From positions 1 to 50,883 of the forward strand of contig JANQRT010000057.1 in the NCBI GenBank assembly GCA_028284385.1: DNA of 50,883 nt, in the 5' to 3' direction. The stretch comes from Opitutaceae bacterium. Its GTDB lineage: Bacteria > Verrucomicrobiota > Verrucomicrobiia > Opitutales > Opitutaceae. The position numbers were made by a program, and so were the translations under genes. Shown piece after piece: positions 28,660 to 38,270 of this stretch. The stretch's first letter is position 1, and every line of letters begins with the position of its first letter. Below the pieces are notes generated by a model, which did no database searches, was not told the origin of the DNA, and saw nothing but the letters and a program-made list of their open reading frames with translations.

Positions 28660-30117
28660 CTACGTGATCTTTTCGAACATCTTTTTTAGTCGCATCGCCG
28701 AGCTTATGAGCTGCTTTTCTTCGAAACAGCAAAACCCCAAGAGAAATCCTTGAGCGCTATTCTTGCTTGAGGCGTATTTACTAATTGGATGCAACAAGAT
28801 CCCTTGATCGCTTGCTTCTTTTTGAATCGTTGCCGCTTTGGATGGATCCTTTAGAAGAATGGTTACGTGCATACCGCCTTCTCTGGGTCCGATGGTCAGA
28901 TAGTCAGAACAGTTTTTCTCTAGAGCTTCGATTAGAGAGTAATACAGCTTGGAGTAGCGGTCCCGCATGCGGCGGATGTGTCTCTCGAAGTGGCCCTCAT
29001 GAATAAAGGCTGCTAATGTTGCTTGCATGGCGATTGGAGGATAGCTTCCCGTCGCTGCTTGCATTTCCTTTAACGCCTCCAAAGCGGAAAATGGCGCCAC
29101 TAAATAGCCGATACGGATATCGGGAAACAGACATTTGCTAAAGGTGCCCATGTAAAGAACGCGATTGCCTTCATCGATTCCTTGCATGGCGGGGATCGGT
29201 TTTCCTCGATAACGATACTCGCTGTCATAATCGTCTTCCAGTATCCAAGAGTTGGAGTCTTTGGCCCATTGGAGCAATTCAAGTCTTCGCCCGATGGGCA
29301 TGGAACAGCCGATCGGATACTGATGCGAAGGCGTTATGATAGCGAGTCCGGCTTTCGTGGCTTTTTTCAATCCATAGGAAACGTCCAATCCGTTCTGGTC
29401 TAGCGGAACGGGTATGGCTTTGATTCCATTCTGTCTCAGAGCGGATCTCGTACCCCTGTAGCATGGATCCTCAATCCAGGCTTGATCACCGGGTTGCAAA
29501 AGCGATCGGACCACCAACTCTTGGGCTTGCTGGCTTCCTGGGAGAATCAGGATCTGCTCGCTGGAGCATTGGACGCCTTTCCGTGTGTTCAAATAGCTCG
29601 CGATGGCGTTTCTCAAAGGTGGATATCCATCTTCAAAATCGTAGTTAACAAGCGAATACGGAGAGGATCTTAAATGCTTTGCGTATAGTTTCAGCCAGAT
29701 TTCCGTCGGAAAGCGTTCCATATCGGGAACGCCTATCTGAAAGGTTTGAGGAGGCCTTCCTGTATTCCAAAGTCTTGCTGATGGTTTGGCCTTTGAGGCG
29801 CTTTTCCTCATTGCTGGATACTGTCGGCTCAAAACGAAATTTTCAGGCAGTTCATTGGCAACGTATGTGCCTGATCCATGACGTGTTTCGAAATAGCCCT
29901 CCGAAGCGAGTTGATCGTAAGCTTGAATAATCGTGTTTCTGGAGACGCCGTAGTGTTGGGCAAGGGCTCGCGTAGCCGGCAGGCGAGCTCCCGGCAGCAT
30001 TTGACCGTTCAGTATTGCGTCTCGAAATGCCTGGTAGATGCGTTCGTACATTGGTAGATCGAGCCGACGTATTCGGGGTAGTTTCGCTTTGTCTTGAGCA
30101 AATGGCTTCTTAGGCAT
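28660..30117 (-). CDS. MocR/PdxR-family transcriptional regulator (GntR HTH + aminotransferase-like domain)
   Basis: The 485-residue protein has an N-terminal GntR-type winged helix (about residues 20-88; LPATRALAQHYGVSRNTIIQAYDQL) joined by a linker to a fold-type I aminotransferase-like domain. The PLP-binding lysine is in GTFSKCLFPDIRIGY (about Lys328), so PLP binding is likely. Members such as PdxR control vitamin B6 synthesis and others control GABA or taurine use. Here the regulator is divergent, across 77 bp, from a PNPOx-like flavin-binding protein gene, a likely target. The shared spacer contains candidate operators. Direct regulation of its neighbour and of itself is inference. Confidence 0.93.
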   Translation of the reverse strand: MPKKPFAQDKAKLPRIRRLDLPMYERIYQAFRDAILNGQMLPGARLPATRALAQHYGVSRNTIIQAYDQLASEGYFETRHGSGTYVANELPENFVLSRQYPAMRKSASKAKPSARLWNTGRPPQTFQIGVPDMERFPTEIWLKLYAKHLRSSPYSLVNYDFEDGYPPLRNAIASYLNTRKGVQCSSEQILILPGSQQAQELVVRSLLQPGDQAWIEDPCYRGTRSALRQNGIKAIPVPLDQNGLDVSYGLKKATKAGLAIITPSHQYPIGCSMPIGRRLELLQWAKDSNSWILEDDYDSEYRYRGKPIPAMQGIDEGNRVLYMGTFSKCLFPDIRIGYLVAPFSALEALKEMQAATGSYPPIAMQATLAAFIHEGHFERHIRRMRDRYSKLYYSLIEALEKNCSDYLTIGPREGGMHVTILLKDPSKAATIQKEASDQGILLHPISKYASSKNSAQGFLLGFCCFEEKQLISSAMRLKKMFEKIT

Positions 30118-30131
30118 GGAGATTAAAGTGG

Positions 30132-30170
30132 TTCTATTAAATTCAATAGAAATGGATCTATTGATGGATC
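30132..30170. promoter_or_regulatory. candidate MocR operator in the divergent spacer
   Basis: TTCTATT (30132-30138) and AATAGAA (30145-30151) form an inverted repeat. ATGGATC occurs twice in direct orientation at 30152-30158 and 30164-30170, 12 bp apart. Direct repeats of this kind are typical MocR targets. The site sits between the divergent genes at 30117 and 30195. Confidence 0.5.
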
Positions 30171-30194
30171 CAATTTTCTGTTATGCTATGATCT

Positions 30195-30857
30195 ATGCAA
30201 TGCGCTCATGCAAGCGAATATCCTATATCTGAACATTCCAAGTTGAAGCGGAGTTCGGGTAGGGGGTCCTATGATAAGGAGGCGGTTCATGCTTTGATCG
30301 ACGAAGCTCCGATCTGCTACGTCGGTTTTGTCCAGGGAGGGAGGCCGTTCGTTATTCCCACAATCCATGTTAGGGACGGCGATATGCTTTACTTCCACGG
30401 CACCAACGAAAGCCGTTTGATTCACGCGATCGGGTCGGGTGAATCGATATGCGTTACCTTCACGATCCTGGACGGACTGGTTTTAGCGCGTTCGGCTTTG
30501 CATCATTCCATGAATTATCGTTCGGTGGTGGCGTTTGGAAAGGGAGAACTGATTGAGTCGCATTCTAGAAAGATGCATGTCTTCGAGTTGCTCGTAGAGA
30601 AGCTCATTCCAGGGCGGTCTGCTGGCTGTCGTATGCCTTCGGATGCGGAAAGAGACGCGACTGCGGTTGCCGGTATTTGTATAGAGGAAGCGTCCTTGAA
30701 GAAACGAGAGGGGCCGCCTGTCGATGGAAAGTCGGATTTGGAGCTGCCTTATTGGGCCGGCGTTGTACCCATCGTTTCGCGACCGGAAGAGCCGATTGCC
30801 GATCCAATCCTAGACCCAAGTATCGTTTGTCCCGACCACGTTCGCTCATTGATTTAG
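30195..30857 (+). CDS. pyridoxamine 5'-phosphate oxidase-like flavin-binding protein
   Basis: The 220-residue protein matches the split-barrel flavin-binding Pyridox_ox_2 type (NimA/PNPOx-like). Visible features are AICYVGFVQGGRPFVIPTI near residue 36, DGDMLYFHGTNESRLI near 60, and HHSMNYRSVVAFGKGELIE near 103. True PdxH enzymes are of similar size but differ in the C-terminal signature, so the substrate is uncertain; PdxH activity is not claimed. The divergent MocR regulator suggests a role tied to PLP or amine metabolism. The start is the first of several nearby ATGs, and a slightly later start is possible. Confidence 0.8.
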   Translation: MQCAHASEYPISEHSKLKRSSGRGSYDKEAVHALIDEAPICYVGFVQGGRPFVIPTIHVRDGDMLYFHGTNESRLIHAIGSGESICVTFTILDGLVLARSALHHSMNYRSVVAFGKGELIESHSRKMHVFELLVEKLIPGRSAGCRMPSDAERDATAVAGICIEEASLKKREGPPVDGKSDLELPYWAGVVPIVSRPEEPIADPILDPSIVCPDHVRSLI

Positions 30858-30914
30858 CGAAGAAAGGCATTGTCATCAATTTGGCCGCCTAAGCATTCGG
30901 GGCCAATTCGTTCA

Positions 30915-32063
30915 TTAACCTTCCACCATTATAGGTTCCGCAATCGGATCTGATGAGGCGAAATTGTGGATACGCTGGATGTGGGCTGGTCCTATGACTT
31001 GATTGGCTTTAAGAATTAGTAAGCCGCCCTGAGTTTTTACGTCCGATCTAAGTGTTTGCCCTACCTTCAGGCCATTCAAGCCCACCTTTTTCAGTTTTTC
31101 TTCATCCGCCTTTACGGTCCCAATCTGAGTGGCGCTCGCCCTCAACGCTTTTAAGGCATTCGGATCGTACTCGCCTTTCGAAAGCTGCATCATGTCTATC
31201 GCCTTTTGAGGGGTCGAACCTTTGATGAGTATCCGAAAATAATCGTTGAGAACCTTGATGATGCGAGAGCCTAGCGGGATTTCTTGCTGTTTAACTTTAT
31301 CCTCTAGCTGCTCTGAATCATCGTAGTTATTATTTTGGTACAAAATGATTTCTGCTACTTTTTCGAGTCTGGGAATTCGACTTACGAGTTTGGAGGACAT
31401 CTCCGGCAAATTGTCTACCATCTTCTGTTCCAATCCGTCCAATTTTGCTCCGCCTAGGTATCTTTTCATGGTGTCATCCGGCAAGGTCACGATTCCGATT
31501 TCCGCGAGCAGGGCGGCGATCTCCACGGTCCAGGTGTTTGGCGTGTCCATCTGTTGAGCCAGTCGTTTAGCGGCAGCTCGGCGCTTTTGAGCTAGACTGA
31601 ATGCGGCATGGTCCATGATAGACAAGATTTCCATCAAGACTTGCAGGCTTCCGTTCAGAGTTTTGTTAAGGAGATCCTTTTCCGCGGTTATAAGCTGGTA
31701 TTGTCTGATTGCATCATCCAAGCACTTCTTCAGCGCGGATACGGCACATGGCTTCGTTAGAAATCTGAATACGGAACCTTCGTTTACGGCTGTCATTGCC
31801 TTTTCCAGATCCGCATAGCCAGTGAGCATGATTCGAACCGTGTCAGGAGCTATCTTCTTCGCTTTCAATAGAAGATCATTCCCGTTGATTTTAGGCATGT
31901 TGTAGTCGCTTAAAATGGCTGCGAATGGCCCTTCGTGTTCCAGGCGTATTAGCGCTTGTTCAGGACTCGACTCAACGGCGATTTCAAAATCCAATCCTAG
32001 GTTGCGCTCGTAGGCTTTGAGCACTTTCAGTTCATCGTCTACCAGAAGTATTTGCTCGCTCAT
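30915..32063 (-). CDS. response regulator with degenerate HD-GYP output domain
   Basis: The 382-residue protein has a receiver (residues 1-125) with acidic pair in LLVDDELK, phosphoacceptor at about Asp53 in ILSDYNMP, and Lys in FLTKPC. The rest aligns by pattern with RpfG-type HD-GYP phosphodiesterases: AALLAEIGIVTLPDD stands where AALLHDIGKVGIP is expected, and AEIILYQNNNYDD where AEIVLYHHERWDG is expected. The metal ligands (His-Asp at 187-188, the His-His pair) and the GYP motif are all replaced, so cyclic-di-GMP hydrolysis is very unlikely. It is the last gene of the kinase-HDOD-receiver operon, 8 bp after its neighbour. It may act as a binding or scaffold output. Confidence 0.85.
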   Translation of the reverse strand: MSEQILLVDDELKVLKAYERNLGLDFEIAVESSPEQALIRLEHEGPFAAILSDYNMPKINGNDLLLKAKKIAPDTVRIMLTGYADLEKAMTAVNEGSVFRFLTKPCAVSALKKCLDDAIRQYQLITAEKDLLNKTLNGSLQVLMEILSIMDHAAFSLAQKRRAAAKRLAQQMDTPNTWTVEIAALLAEIGIVTLPDDTMKRYLGGAKLDGLEQKMVDNLPEMSSKLVSRIPRLEKVAEIILYQNNNYDDSEQLEDKVKQQEIPLGSRIIKVLNDYFRILIKGSTPQKAIDMMQLSKGEYDPNALKALRASATQIGTVKADEEKLKKVGLNGLKVGQTLRSDVKTQGGLLILKANQVIGPAHIQRIHNFASSDPIAEPIMVEG

Positions 32064-32071
32064 TTTTTCGG

Positions 32072-33262
32072 CTAGTTGAGTTCGTTGTAGAATTTTGGAG
32101 ACAGGGAGAAGCGATGAGCCAGTTCTGGATCAATCTCCCCGCTAAAGTATGGCTTTTGAGAATGGGTCTGATGGGCTCCGTAGTTGGCCATGTGCAAAAG
32201 TGAAACGCAGCAAAATCGGTCTTTAACGACTTTTAGCGGCTGATGATGCCAGGCGACACCGCGAATGACGGCTTCCGGGAGGCCCCATAGATCGAATAGA
32301 TAGGCCCCTAGCCCTGCATGGTCGCAGCCATAGTGTTCGCGCTCAAGCTTCCAGAGGGGCAATTTTCTCTCAATCGATTCTTTCCAAAGTTTTAAATAGT
32401 CATCGCCTCTTCGAACGAGGAAGACGATCTTGCCAAGGTCATGTAGAAGGCTGATGCTTGCCAATCTTTGCAGCAACTTTGCATCCTCGGCTAATGATTT
32501 CATCTCGTGAGCGAAAAGGGTAGTTTGGACGCAATGTTTTAAAATCGAATCAACCATGCTCATTTGGAATTCCGGCAGAGCGAGTTTGGCTTTCGACAAT
32601 TCCATGATTGCAAGGCTTCGAACAAACTCCATGCCCAACACTTGGAGCGCTTCTCTTAAGGTCTCGATATGCCCTCCTGCTCCGAAGAATGCGGTATTCG
32701 CGACATGCAGAATCGATGCATGGACGGTGGGTTGAGATTCGATAAAAGCGGCTATATCCTCTATCTCGCTCTCCGGATCGTTGGTCATTTCAAGCAATTC
32801 TTCAAGGGGCTTGTTATCCGCATGCAGCTCTCCTGTCTCGTTCACAAATGTACATATATCGCTATTCGCCAGAAGTTTTTGAGTTTCGAAAACCTGGCGT
32901 ATCGCATTCACAAGCTCCTGTGAGTTGCATGGCTTTGTTAGATAGCGATGAGCTACGCTTGTCGCCCTGATCATCAAGTCTCGGTCGGCGTAACCTGACA
33001 GTATGAAGCGTAGAGTGTCCGGATGGCGTTTCTTAGCATGCGCCAAAAATAAGGCTCCGTTCATTTCCGGCATCCGAAGATCGGATACTATCACATCGAT
33101 AGGCTCTACTTCCAGCGTTTGCAAAGCCTCCTTCCCACTGTAAGCCACGTTGATATCCCACCCCATTTCTAGCATGCCAAGCTTTCGCTCGAGGCCGTTT
33201 ATAATTTTCGGCTCGTCGTCAACAAGCAGTAAGGACAATTCTTCTGGATCAATTTCTTTCAT
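32072..33262 (-). CDS. response regulator with HDOD output domain
   Basis: The 396-residue protein joins a receiver (residues 9-130; LLLVDDEPK, phosphoacceptor at about Asp61 in VIVSDLRMPEM, YLTKPC) to an HDOD domain (about 145-350) with the typical helical core QPTVHASILHVANTAFFG and SISLLHDLGKIVFLV. HDOD domains are signalling modules related to HD hydrolases and usually lack shown catalytic activity. The start codon overlaps the end of the upstream PAS histidine kinase gene by 14 bp, implying translational coupling and that this is the kinase's cognate receiver. Confidence 0.92.
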   Translation of the reverse strand: MKEIDPEELSLLLVDDEPKIINGLERKLGMLEMGWDINVAYSGKEALQTLEVEPIDVIVSDLRMPEMNGALFLAHAKKRHPDTLRFILSGYADRDLMIRATSVAHRYLTKPCNSQELVNAIRQVFETQKLLANSDICTFVNETGELHADNKPLEELLEMTNDPESEIEDIAAFIESQPTVHASILHVANTAFFGAGGHIETLREALQVLGMEFVRSLAIMELSKAKLALPEFQMSMVDSILKHCVQTTLFAHEMKSLAEDAKLLQRLASISLLHDLGKIVFLVRRGDDYLKLWKESIERKLPLWKLEREHYGCDHAGLGAYLFDLWGLPEAVIRGVAWHHQPLKVVKDRFCCVSLLHMANYGAHQTHSQKPYFSGEIDPELAHRFSLSPKFYNELN

Positions 33263-36200
33263 GATCTTTGGTTTCAGGTGACGAAACTGGTAGATCGATA
33301 TGAAAAGTCGTTCCTACGCCCATCTCGCTTTCCACTGCGAGTTTGCCATGGTGATTTTTCTCGATGATGCTATGAGCCATAAACAGACCTTGTCCGGTTC
33401 CTTTTCCGACTTCCTTGGTCGTGAAGAAGGGATCGAATATCGAGTTGCGAATTTCTTCCGGTATACCGTTCCCCGTATCTGAAATTGAAATACGAACATT
33501 ATTATTCAAAAAAGCAGACTTTATTCGAATCTCTCCTTTTTCGTGGGATTCGCCGATTCTCTCTTCTATGGCCTGAGCTGCATTCACTATCATGTTTAGA
33601 ATCACTTGATTGATGTCGCCAGGCATGCATTCAATGAGAGGCAGGTCATCGCTGAGATCCGTTTCCAGATTGCTGATATATTTCCATTCATTGCGAGCAA
33701 CGGTAACAGTAGTATAAATACATTTATTGATATCGGCAAGCGTCATCCTCTTTTCCGGGTGGGAAAATTCCCTCATGGCATTTACGATGGTGGATATGCG
33801 TTCCACGCCCTCATTGGCATCCGATATCGCCTCTGGAATATTAGAGATGATGCGAGAAAGAATCTTCGGTTTCGGAGGATTCTGCAGATCGGCTTCCTGT
33901 ATTATTCTGTCGAGATGTTCGCCATCGCATAATCGCCTTATGATTGGTTCGATTTTCGACCAGCCGTCGGACAAGAAGCTCAAGTTGTCGCCGATGAACT
34001 GGGATGGAGTATTGATTTCGTGCGCGATACCTGCCGACAGTTGGCCAATGGACTCCATCTTGTTTGCGAAGGTAACGCGGCTCTCCAACTCTTTCTTTTC
34101 CGTTATATCCCTTAGTATGCAAAGATAGTTGCAGAGTTTACCCTCGTCGTTGGTGATAGGATACACACGCCGTTCGCAATGGAAAGAGCTTCCATCCCGT
34201 CGAGTGGCGATAATTTCGCCTGTATGAGCGTTGAATTGCTCTATGTCCTTTTCCATGCTGTCGATGGATTCGCCTGTCGCCTTCTTCGATTGAATAAAGT
34301 CTGCCGGTTCATCCAGTATTCGATCAATACTGTATCCGGTCATTCGGCACAGGGCGTCGTTGACAAACAATATGCCCGATTTTAGAAAGGATTCTTCCGC
34401 TTTCGTGATGATTACACCTTCGTTCGAATTGTTAATGGCGCTAGCCAGCATTTTCATATGTCTGTCCGCTCTCTCTCTGGCATAGAGTTCAGCTAGGAGA
34501 TTGGCTGCCATGGCCAGCATTTCCTTTTTAGGGTCCAAGTCTTTGGTTGTCGCTGTGGAGATGTTGATACCAAGAAAGCCTATCCATTTTTCCCCTGCGT
34601 GCAGCGGGTAGATGAGAACCCGGGAATTCCGATCAAATTTGAAAACCTCGCATTCCTCTGGAGGAAAGCTGCTGGTCTTAGAGTCGATGCTTCGGCGATC
34701 GCTGAGCATGCGCTCCCATCGAGGTAGCTCTTTGCTCAAATTGATTTCTGGTGGCGCAATACAGCGTTGGTTTTCGCCTGCAGCCTTGAATTCGCATGCT
34801 CTGGTAGCTATCGATTTCTCCTTCTTAACATTTTGCATCTCGTAGAGAAAGACCTGGCAAGCCTCGGAAGCTTTCAGCAGATTAGGTAGAGCCTTTCGGG
34901 TGCCGGACTCTAGGCTTTGGCTAGCTAGCAGGCTGCTCGAGAATCTCGCTATCGCGCTTTCAATCGACAGTTGTTTTTCGATCCGCTGTTCGGCTATGGT
35001 TTTCGCCTTTTTCTCGCGAAGGCTCCAAACTCCGTACGCGATCTCGTTACTCAATTCTTGAAGAAGCTTTATATTGCCATCTTCAAAAGCTTCCGCGTCT
35101 TTAGCGAATATCAAAATAGACGTCTTCGCGTGGTCGTCGTTTTGCGATGTTACGCAAAGAAAGGATCCAAATTTGGGAACGATCCACTTCGGAAGGCTGC
35201 CTGGCTCGATTTTCATACGAGCTGACGTCCTTCGCACGACGGAATTTTTTGTATCCAAAGATAAAATACTGTCAATCTCACTGGATTGAAATTCGAATTC
35301 GGAAAGGCATCCAATGACGTCGGGAATTGAGATTGCGTTTTGATGTAGCGAAGAGATTCCGTGGGAAGCGTCGGAACTTACTAGTCCGAAGACGCTGACG
35401 AATGAATCAGCTTCGGCGATTTTTTCGCACATCTCAGACATCAGTTCCTCTTCGGATGATGCGTTGATGAGGGTTTTGTTGACCGATCCGATTAGACGAA
35501 GCGTGGTATTCGCCTGCTTCAGCTCTCTTTCCGAGCGTTTCCTGTTGGAGACGTCGTGAATCCCCAATACCATCAGATCTTCAAGGCTTTCAGTGACTGG
35601 ACAAATTTGTATTTCCGATTCAAATACGCTTCCATCTTTGCGCATGATTAGCGTTTCTAAGACCTGGTTTTGATCCTCTTTCCGAGCTGACGTTGCCAGG
35701 ATCTCTTTCAGTTTGTCCTCCGATAATTGAGGCATTATTGAGCAGGGGTTTTTGCCAACAAGCTCATCTCTTTCGAGTTGGAGGCTCTTATTGGCCTCGT
35801 TATTGCAATCCAAAATCGACATCGTTTCACGTTCGATTACGAGAAAAGTGTCTTGGGCATTATCCATGACGACCCTCATCCTTCCGAGCTCTCTTTGCGT
35901 CGAGTTTATTTCTGTCTGATCGCAATAATAACAAGCTAGCCCAACAAGCTCTTCCGTTTGAGAGTTGTGTATCGATTTTTTAGTTACGATAAGTTCTCTA
36001 AGTTGAAGTTCGGAGTTTATGATGGCTGTGTCGTAAACGATATTCGAGTTGCCATCCAAAGCCTTGAGATCCATCGAATGGTCGAGCTGCCCTGCTTCGC
36101 CTAGCAGCTCGATTGAAGTTTTACCCACAATGTCCAGTTTAGAGAAGCCGTGCAGGTTTTCGAAAGCCTTATTGCAATTCCGTATCCGAAGTTGAACGTC

Positions 36201-36290
36201 CTTTATACAGCATGGAATTGGGGATTCTAGAAATGCCTGATTCAACAATTCCGAAAATTCGTGATCATCATGAGTCGGAGGAACATTCAT
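33249..36290 (-). CDS. multi-PAS sensor histidine kinase
   Basis: The 1013-residue protein has PAS domains at about residues 10-120, 130-250 and 610-740, a GAF-like region between about 270 and 600, and a C-terminal kinase core. The H-box is [18 protein letters not shown] with the phosphoacceptor at about His757. The ATPase core has [27 protein letters not shown] and [15 protein letters not shown], so kinase function looks intact. The INTPSQ variant and long spacing are those of the HWE-unrelated kinases seen with HDOD receivers. No membrane helices are visible, so sensing is cytoplasmic. It leads an operon with two receiver proteins and no DNA-binding regulator. Confidence 0.92.
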   Translation of the reverse strand: MNVPPTHDDHEFSELLNQAFLESPIPCCIKDVQLRIRNCNKAFENLHGFSKLDIVGKTSIELLGEAGQLDHSMDLKALDGNSNIVYDTAIINSELQLRELIVTKKSIHNSQTEELVGLACYYCDQTEINSTQRELGRMRVVMDNAQDTFLVIERETMSILDCNNEANKSLQLERDELVGKNPCSIMPQLSEDKLKEILATSARKEDQNQVLETLIMRKDGSVFESEIQICPVTESLEDLMVLGIHDVSNRKRSERELKQANTTLRLIGSVNKTLINASSEEELMSEMCEKIAEADSFVSVFGLVSSDASHGISSLHQNAISIPDVIGCLSEFEFQSSEIDSILSLDTKNSVVRRTSARMKIEPGSLPKWIVPKFGSFLCVTSQNDDHAKTSILIFAKDAEAFEDGNIKLLQELSNEIAYGVWSLREKKAKTIAEQRIEKQLSIESAIARFSSSLLASQSLESGTRKALPNLLKASEACQVFLYEMQNVKKEKSIATRACEFKAAGENQRCIAPPEINLSKELPRWERMLSDRRSIDSKTSSFPPEECEVFKFDRNSRVLIYPLHAGEKWIGFLGINISTATTKDLDPKKEMLAMAANLLAELYARERADRHMKMLASAINNSNEGVIITKAEESFLKSGILFVNDALCRMTGYSIDRILDEPADFIQSKKATGESIDSMEKDIEQFNAHTGEIIATRRDGSSFHCERRVYPITNDEGKLCNYLCILRDITEKKELESRVTFANKMESIGQLSAGIAHEINTPSQFIGDNLSFLSDGWSKIEPIIRRLCDGEHLDRIIQEADLQNPPKPKILSRIISNIPEAISDANEGVERISTIVNAMREFSHPEKRMTLADINKCIYTTVTVARNEWKYISNLETDLSDDLPLIECMPGDINQVILNMIVNAAQAIEERIGESHEKGEIRIKSAFLNNNVRISISDTGNGIPEEIRNSIFDPFFTTKEVGKGTGQGLFMAHSIIEKNHHGKLAVESEMGVGTTFHIDLPVSSPETKDHERN

Positions 36291-36582
36291 TACTGAGCGG
36301 TATTACGAGTGGGTTGGGGAGGGGGAGTCGACGAAGGCATACCCTACTAAAGTGATCGGTCATTCACTGACGCTTAGTAGCTCCTCCGATCAGAGAAGTG
36401 TTAATCATCTATAAAACAAGCTAGGAGCTTCGCTATAGTTGTCCTGAGAGGTCGCCTTTTTTACCTCGGATGCAGCGCTACTGAATTATTTTTGAGTCTA
36501 TAAAAGAGTCTTTTAGGTGGTGCTGAAATCATCCAAAAAGGCGTTGCTAAAATCTGCAGGTGTCTAAACATCGCGGCCCATA
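36291..36582. other. intergenic region between divergent genes
   Basis: About 290 bp between the minus-strand kinase operon and the plus-strand gene at 36583. No open frame or clear repeat is seen. It should hold promoters for both directions. Confidence 0.4.
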
Positions 36583-37308
36583 ATGTGCCTTCAAAAAATC
36601 GCCCACCAAACATTTCAATCGCATTTTTACAATAACCCTTATCCAGGCCGTGGTTTGATTATTGGTCGTTCTCAGGAAGAGGGTTGGTATCAGGTCTATT
36701 TCATTATGGGCCGCAGCGAACACAGCCGGAATCGTAGATTCGTGTTAGATGGATCTACGCTAAGAACCGAGCCGGTTGATCCCTCGAAAGTCGAGGATCC
36801 CAGTCTTATCATCTACGAGGCTATGTTCGAGTTGAACGGAAAGTTCATTGTGAGTAATGGCGATCAGACGAAAACGCTTTACGAAGGACTAGGCGCTGGA
36901 AAGCGATTTGACGAATCTCTCTCGACCCGAGAGCGGGAGCCTGATGCGCCCAACTACACCCCCCGTATCACGGGCATGCTGGAAGTCGACGCTGCTGGAG
37001 AGCGAATCTCTCTGAATATTCTCAAAGGAAATCGTATCGATCCTGAAAATACAGATCGATATTTTTACTATCCCTCTCTGCCCGAGATGGGTTTGGGATA
37101 CGGGCTGACGACATACTTAGGTGATGGAAGCCCTCTTCCCAGTTTTTCTGGTGATCCTTTGGTGTTGCCTCTTGAAGGAGCCGCTGAGGATATTCTGGAA
37201 TTCTATTGGAACGCTCTCAATGACGAAAATAGGATTTCCATCGCCGTTAAGACTATTGCGGAAGGCGGATCTAAATCCGATATTATCCTCAAGAACAAAT
37301 ACGCGTAA
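36583..37308 (+). CDS. IMP cyclohydrolase-like protein (PurO-type fold)
   Basis: The 241-residue protein begins with FYNNPYPGRGLIIGRS and continues with YQVYFIMGRSEHSRNR, a pattern I associate with the IMP_cyclohydrolase family (the archaeal PurO type that closes the purine ring of FAICAR). Later conserved-looking parts include DPSLIIYEAMFELNG, YTPRITGMLEV and a C-terminal region with ISIAVKTI. Bacteria normally use PurH for this step, so this may be a supplementary cyclohydrolase or a related nucleotide-acting enzyme. It stands alone, convergent with the PfkB kinase gene only 6 bp away, and no other purine gene is in the window. Family assignment is from motif memory. Confidence 0.7.
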   Translation: MCLQKIAHQTFQSHFYNNPYPGRGLIIGRSQEEGWYQVYFIMGRSEHSRNRRFVLDGSTLRTEPVDPSKVEDPSLIIYEAMFELNGKFIVSNGDQTKTLYEGLGAGKRFDESLSTREREPDAPNYTPRITGMLEVDAAGERISLNILKGNRIDPENTDRYFYYPSLPEMGLGYGLTTYLGDGSPLPSFSGDPLVLPLEGAAEDILEFYWNALNDENRISIAVKTIAEGGSKSDIILKNKYA

Positions 37309-37314
37309 TATACG

Positions 37315-38211
37315 CTACAGTTCGAAATCGGCTATCCCTGGCGAGGCGGCGTTTCGAGACGCGTATTCTGCCGCCAATGGGACTGCTTTTTGTAAGTCGT
37401 ATCCATTTCGATTGTACAAGCAGTCGAGAAGAGTAGCGAAAAACACGTCTCCGCAACCCGTTGAGGAAACAAGTTCTACTGATCTGGGTACGATCGATTC
37501 CGGTTTCGCGCCTTTCGATTTGAACCAGATGGCCTGATTCGCGTCGGTAATGATCCAATGAGGGCAATCAATCTTTGTCGAGGCCTTCGCGAGGAGTTTT
37601 TCAGTCGGCCAAGTCGAGGTTGGGAATTCCAATAGTGTATCCAATTCTTGGCGATTGATTTTCACTGTCTCCGGATTTTGCTTGGCAAGCCACTCCAAAC
37701 CGGGGCCATACGTGTCGATTGCGAGCGAGACTGTCTCAGGTCGGTTTTCTATCCAGTCTCGAAAGACATCCCAACGGCTGTTTCCCCAATCCGGAATCAC
37801 TCCACATATGGCCAAAATAAAGTCTTCCTTGCGGCTATCCAGAAATTCGAGGCAATAACGTAACGATTCTTCTGATACATGACTATCTTTACCAAGAACT
37901 GACGTTTCCTCTTTCCCTGCTGGGCGAATTACGCTTCCGGAACGGGTAATGCAACCTTTGGTAAAAGCCTTATATGGGATATAATTCTCTTTCAGCCAAG
38001 CTTCACATATTGAGCCAAATGGACCTCCAGGAAAGCAGATGGCTATTGATTCGCCTTGCAGCCTTTGAAGCATCTTGGTCACGTTGATCCCCTTGCCGCC
38101 CGTTTGGAACGTTTCGTCTGTCGCTCTGCTGGTGACGCCAATTTTCAGATCGGTCACATAGTAGGTTGTCTCTGCTAAGAGATTAGCGGTGAAGGTGATA
38201 ATGTTCGGCAT
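37315..38211 (-). CDS. PfkB-family sugar kinase, 1-phosphofructokinase-like
   Basis: The 298-residue protein has the ribokinase/PfkB fold: the N-terminal substrate strand NIITFTANL, the first signature FQTGGKGINVTKML near residue 37, and the second signature region STGCGDVFFATLL (about residues 247-259), which contains the catalytic Asp. The usual GAGD reads GCGD. It is closest in pattern to the FruK/LacC subgroup that phosphorylates hexose phosphates, but without a neighbouring PTS or hexose operon the substrate is uncertain. It is divergent from the DNA glycosylase gene, 59 bp away, and convergent with the IMP cyclohydrolase-like gene. Confidence 0.85.
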   Translation of the reverse strand: MPNIITFTANLLAETTYYVTDLKIGVTSRATDETFQTGGKGINVTKMLQRLQGESIAICFPGGPFGSICEAWLKENYIPYKAFTKGCITRSGSVIRPAGKEETSVLGKDSHVSEESLRYCLEFLDSRKEDFILAICGVIPDWGNSRWDVFRDWIENRPETVSLAIDTYGPGLEWLAKQNPETVKINRQELDTLLEFPTSTWPTEKLLAKASTKIDCPHWIITDANQAIWFKSKGAKPESIVPRSVELVSSTGCGDVFFATLLDCLYNRNGYDLQKAVPLAAEYASRNAASPGIADFEL

Positions 38212-38270
38212 ATGGAGGTTACCATAATCGCTTGCCTTGAAGCGGTTATCCAGTCTTTAACGCCAGCACT

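Noticed and set aside
30195..30857. Calling the flavin-binding protein PdxH
   Set aside because: The split-barrel pattern is of the Pyridox_ox_2 type, without the C-terminal PNPOx signature, so the specific enzyme name is not supported.
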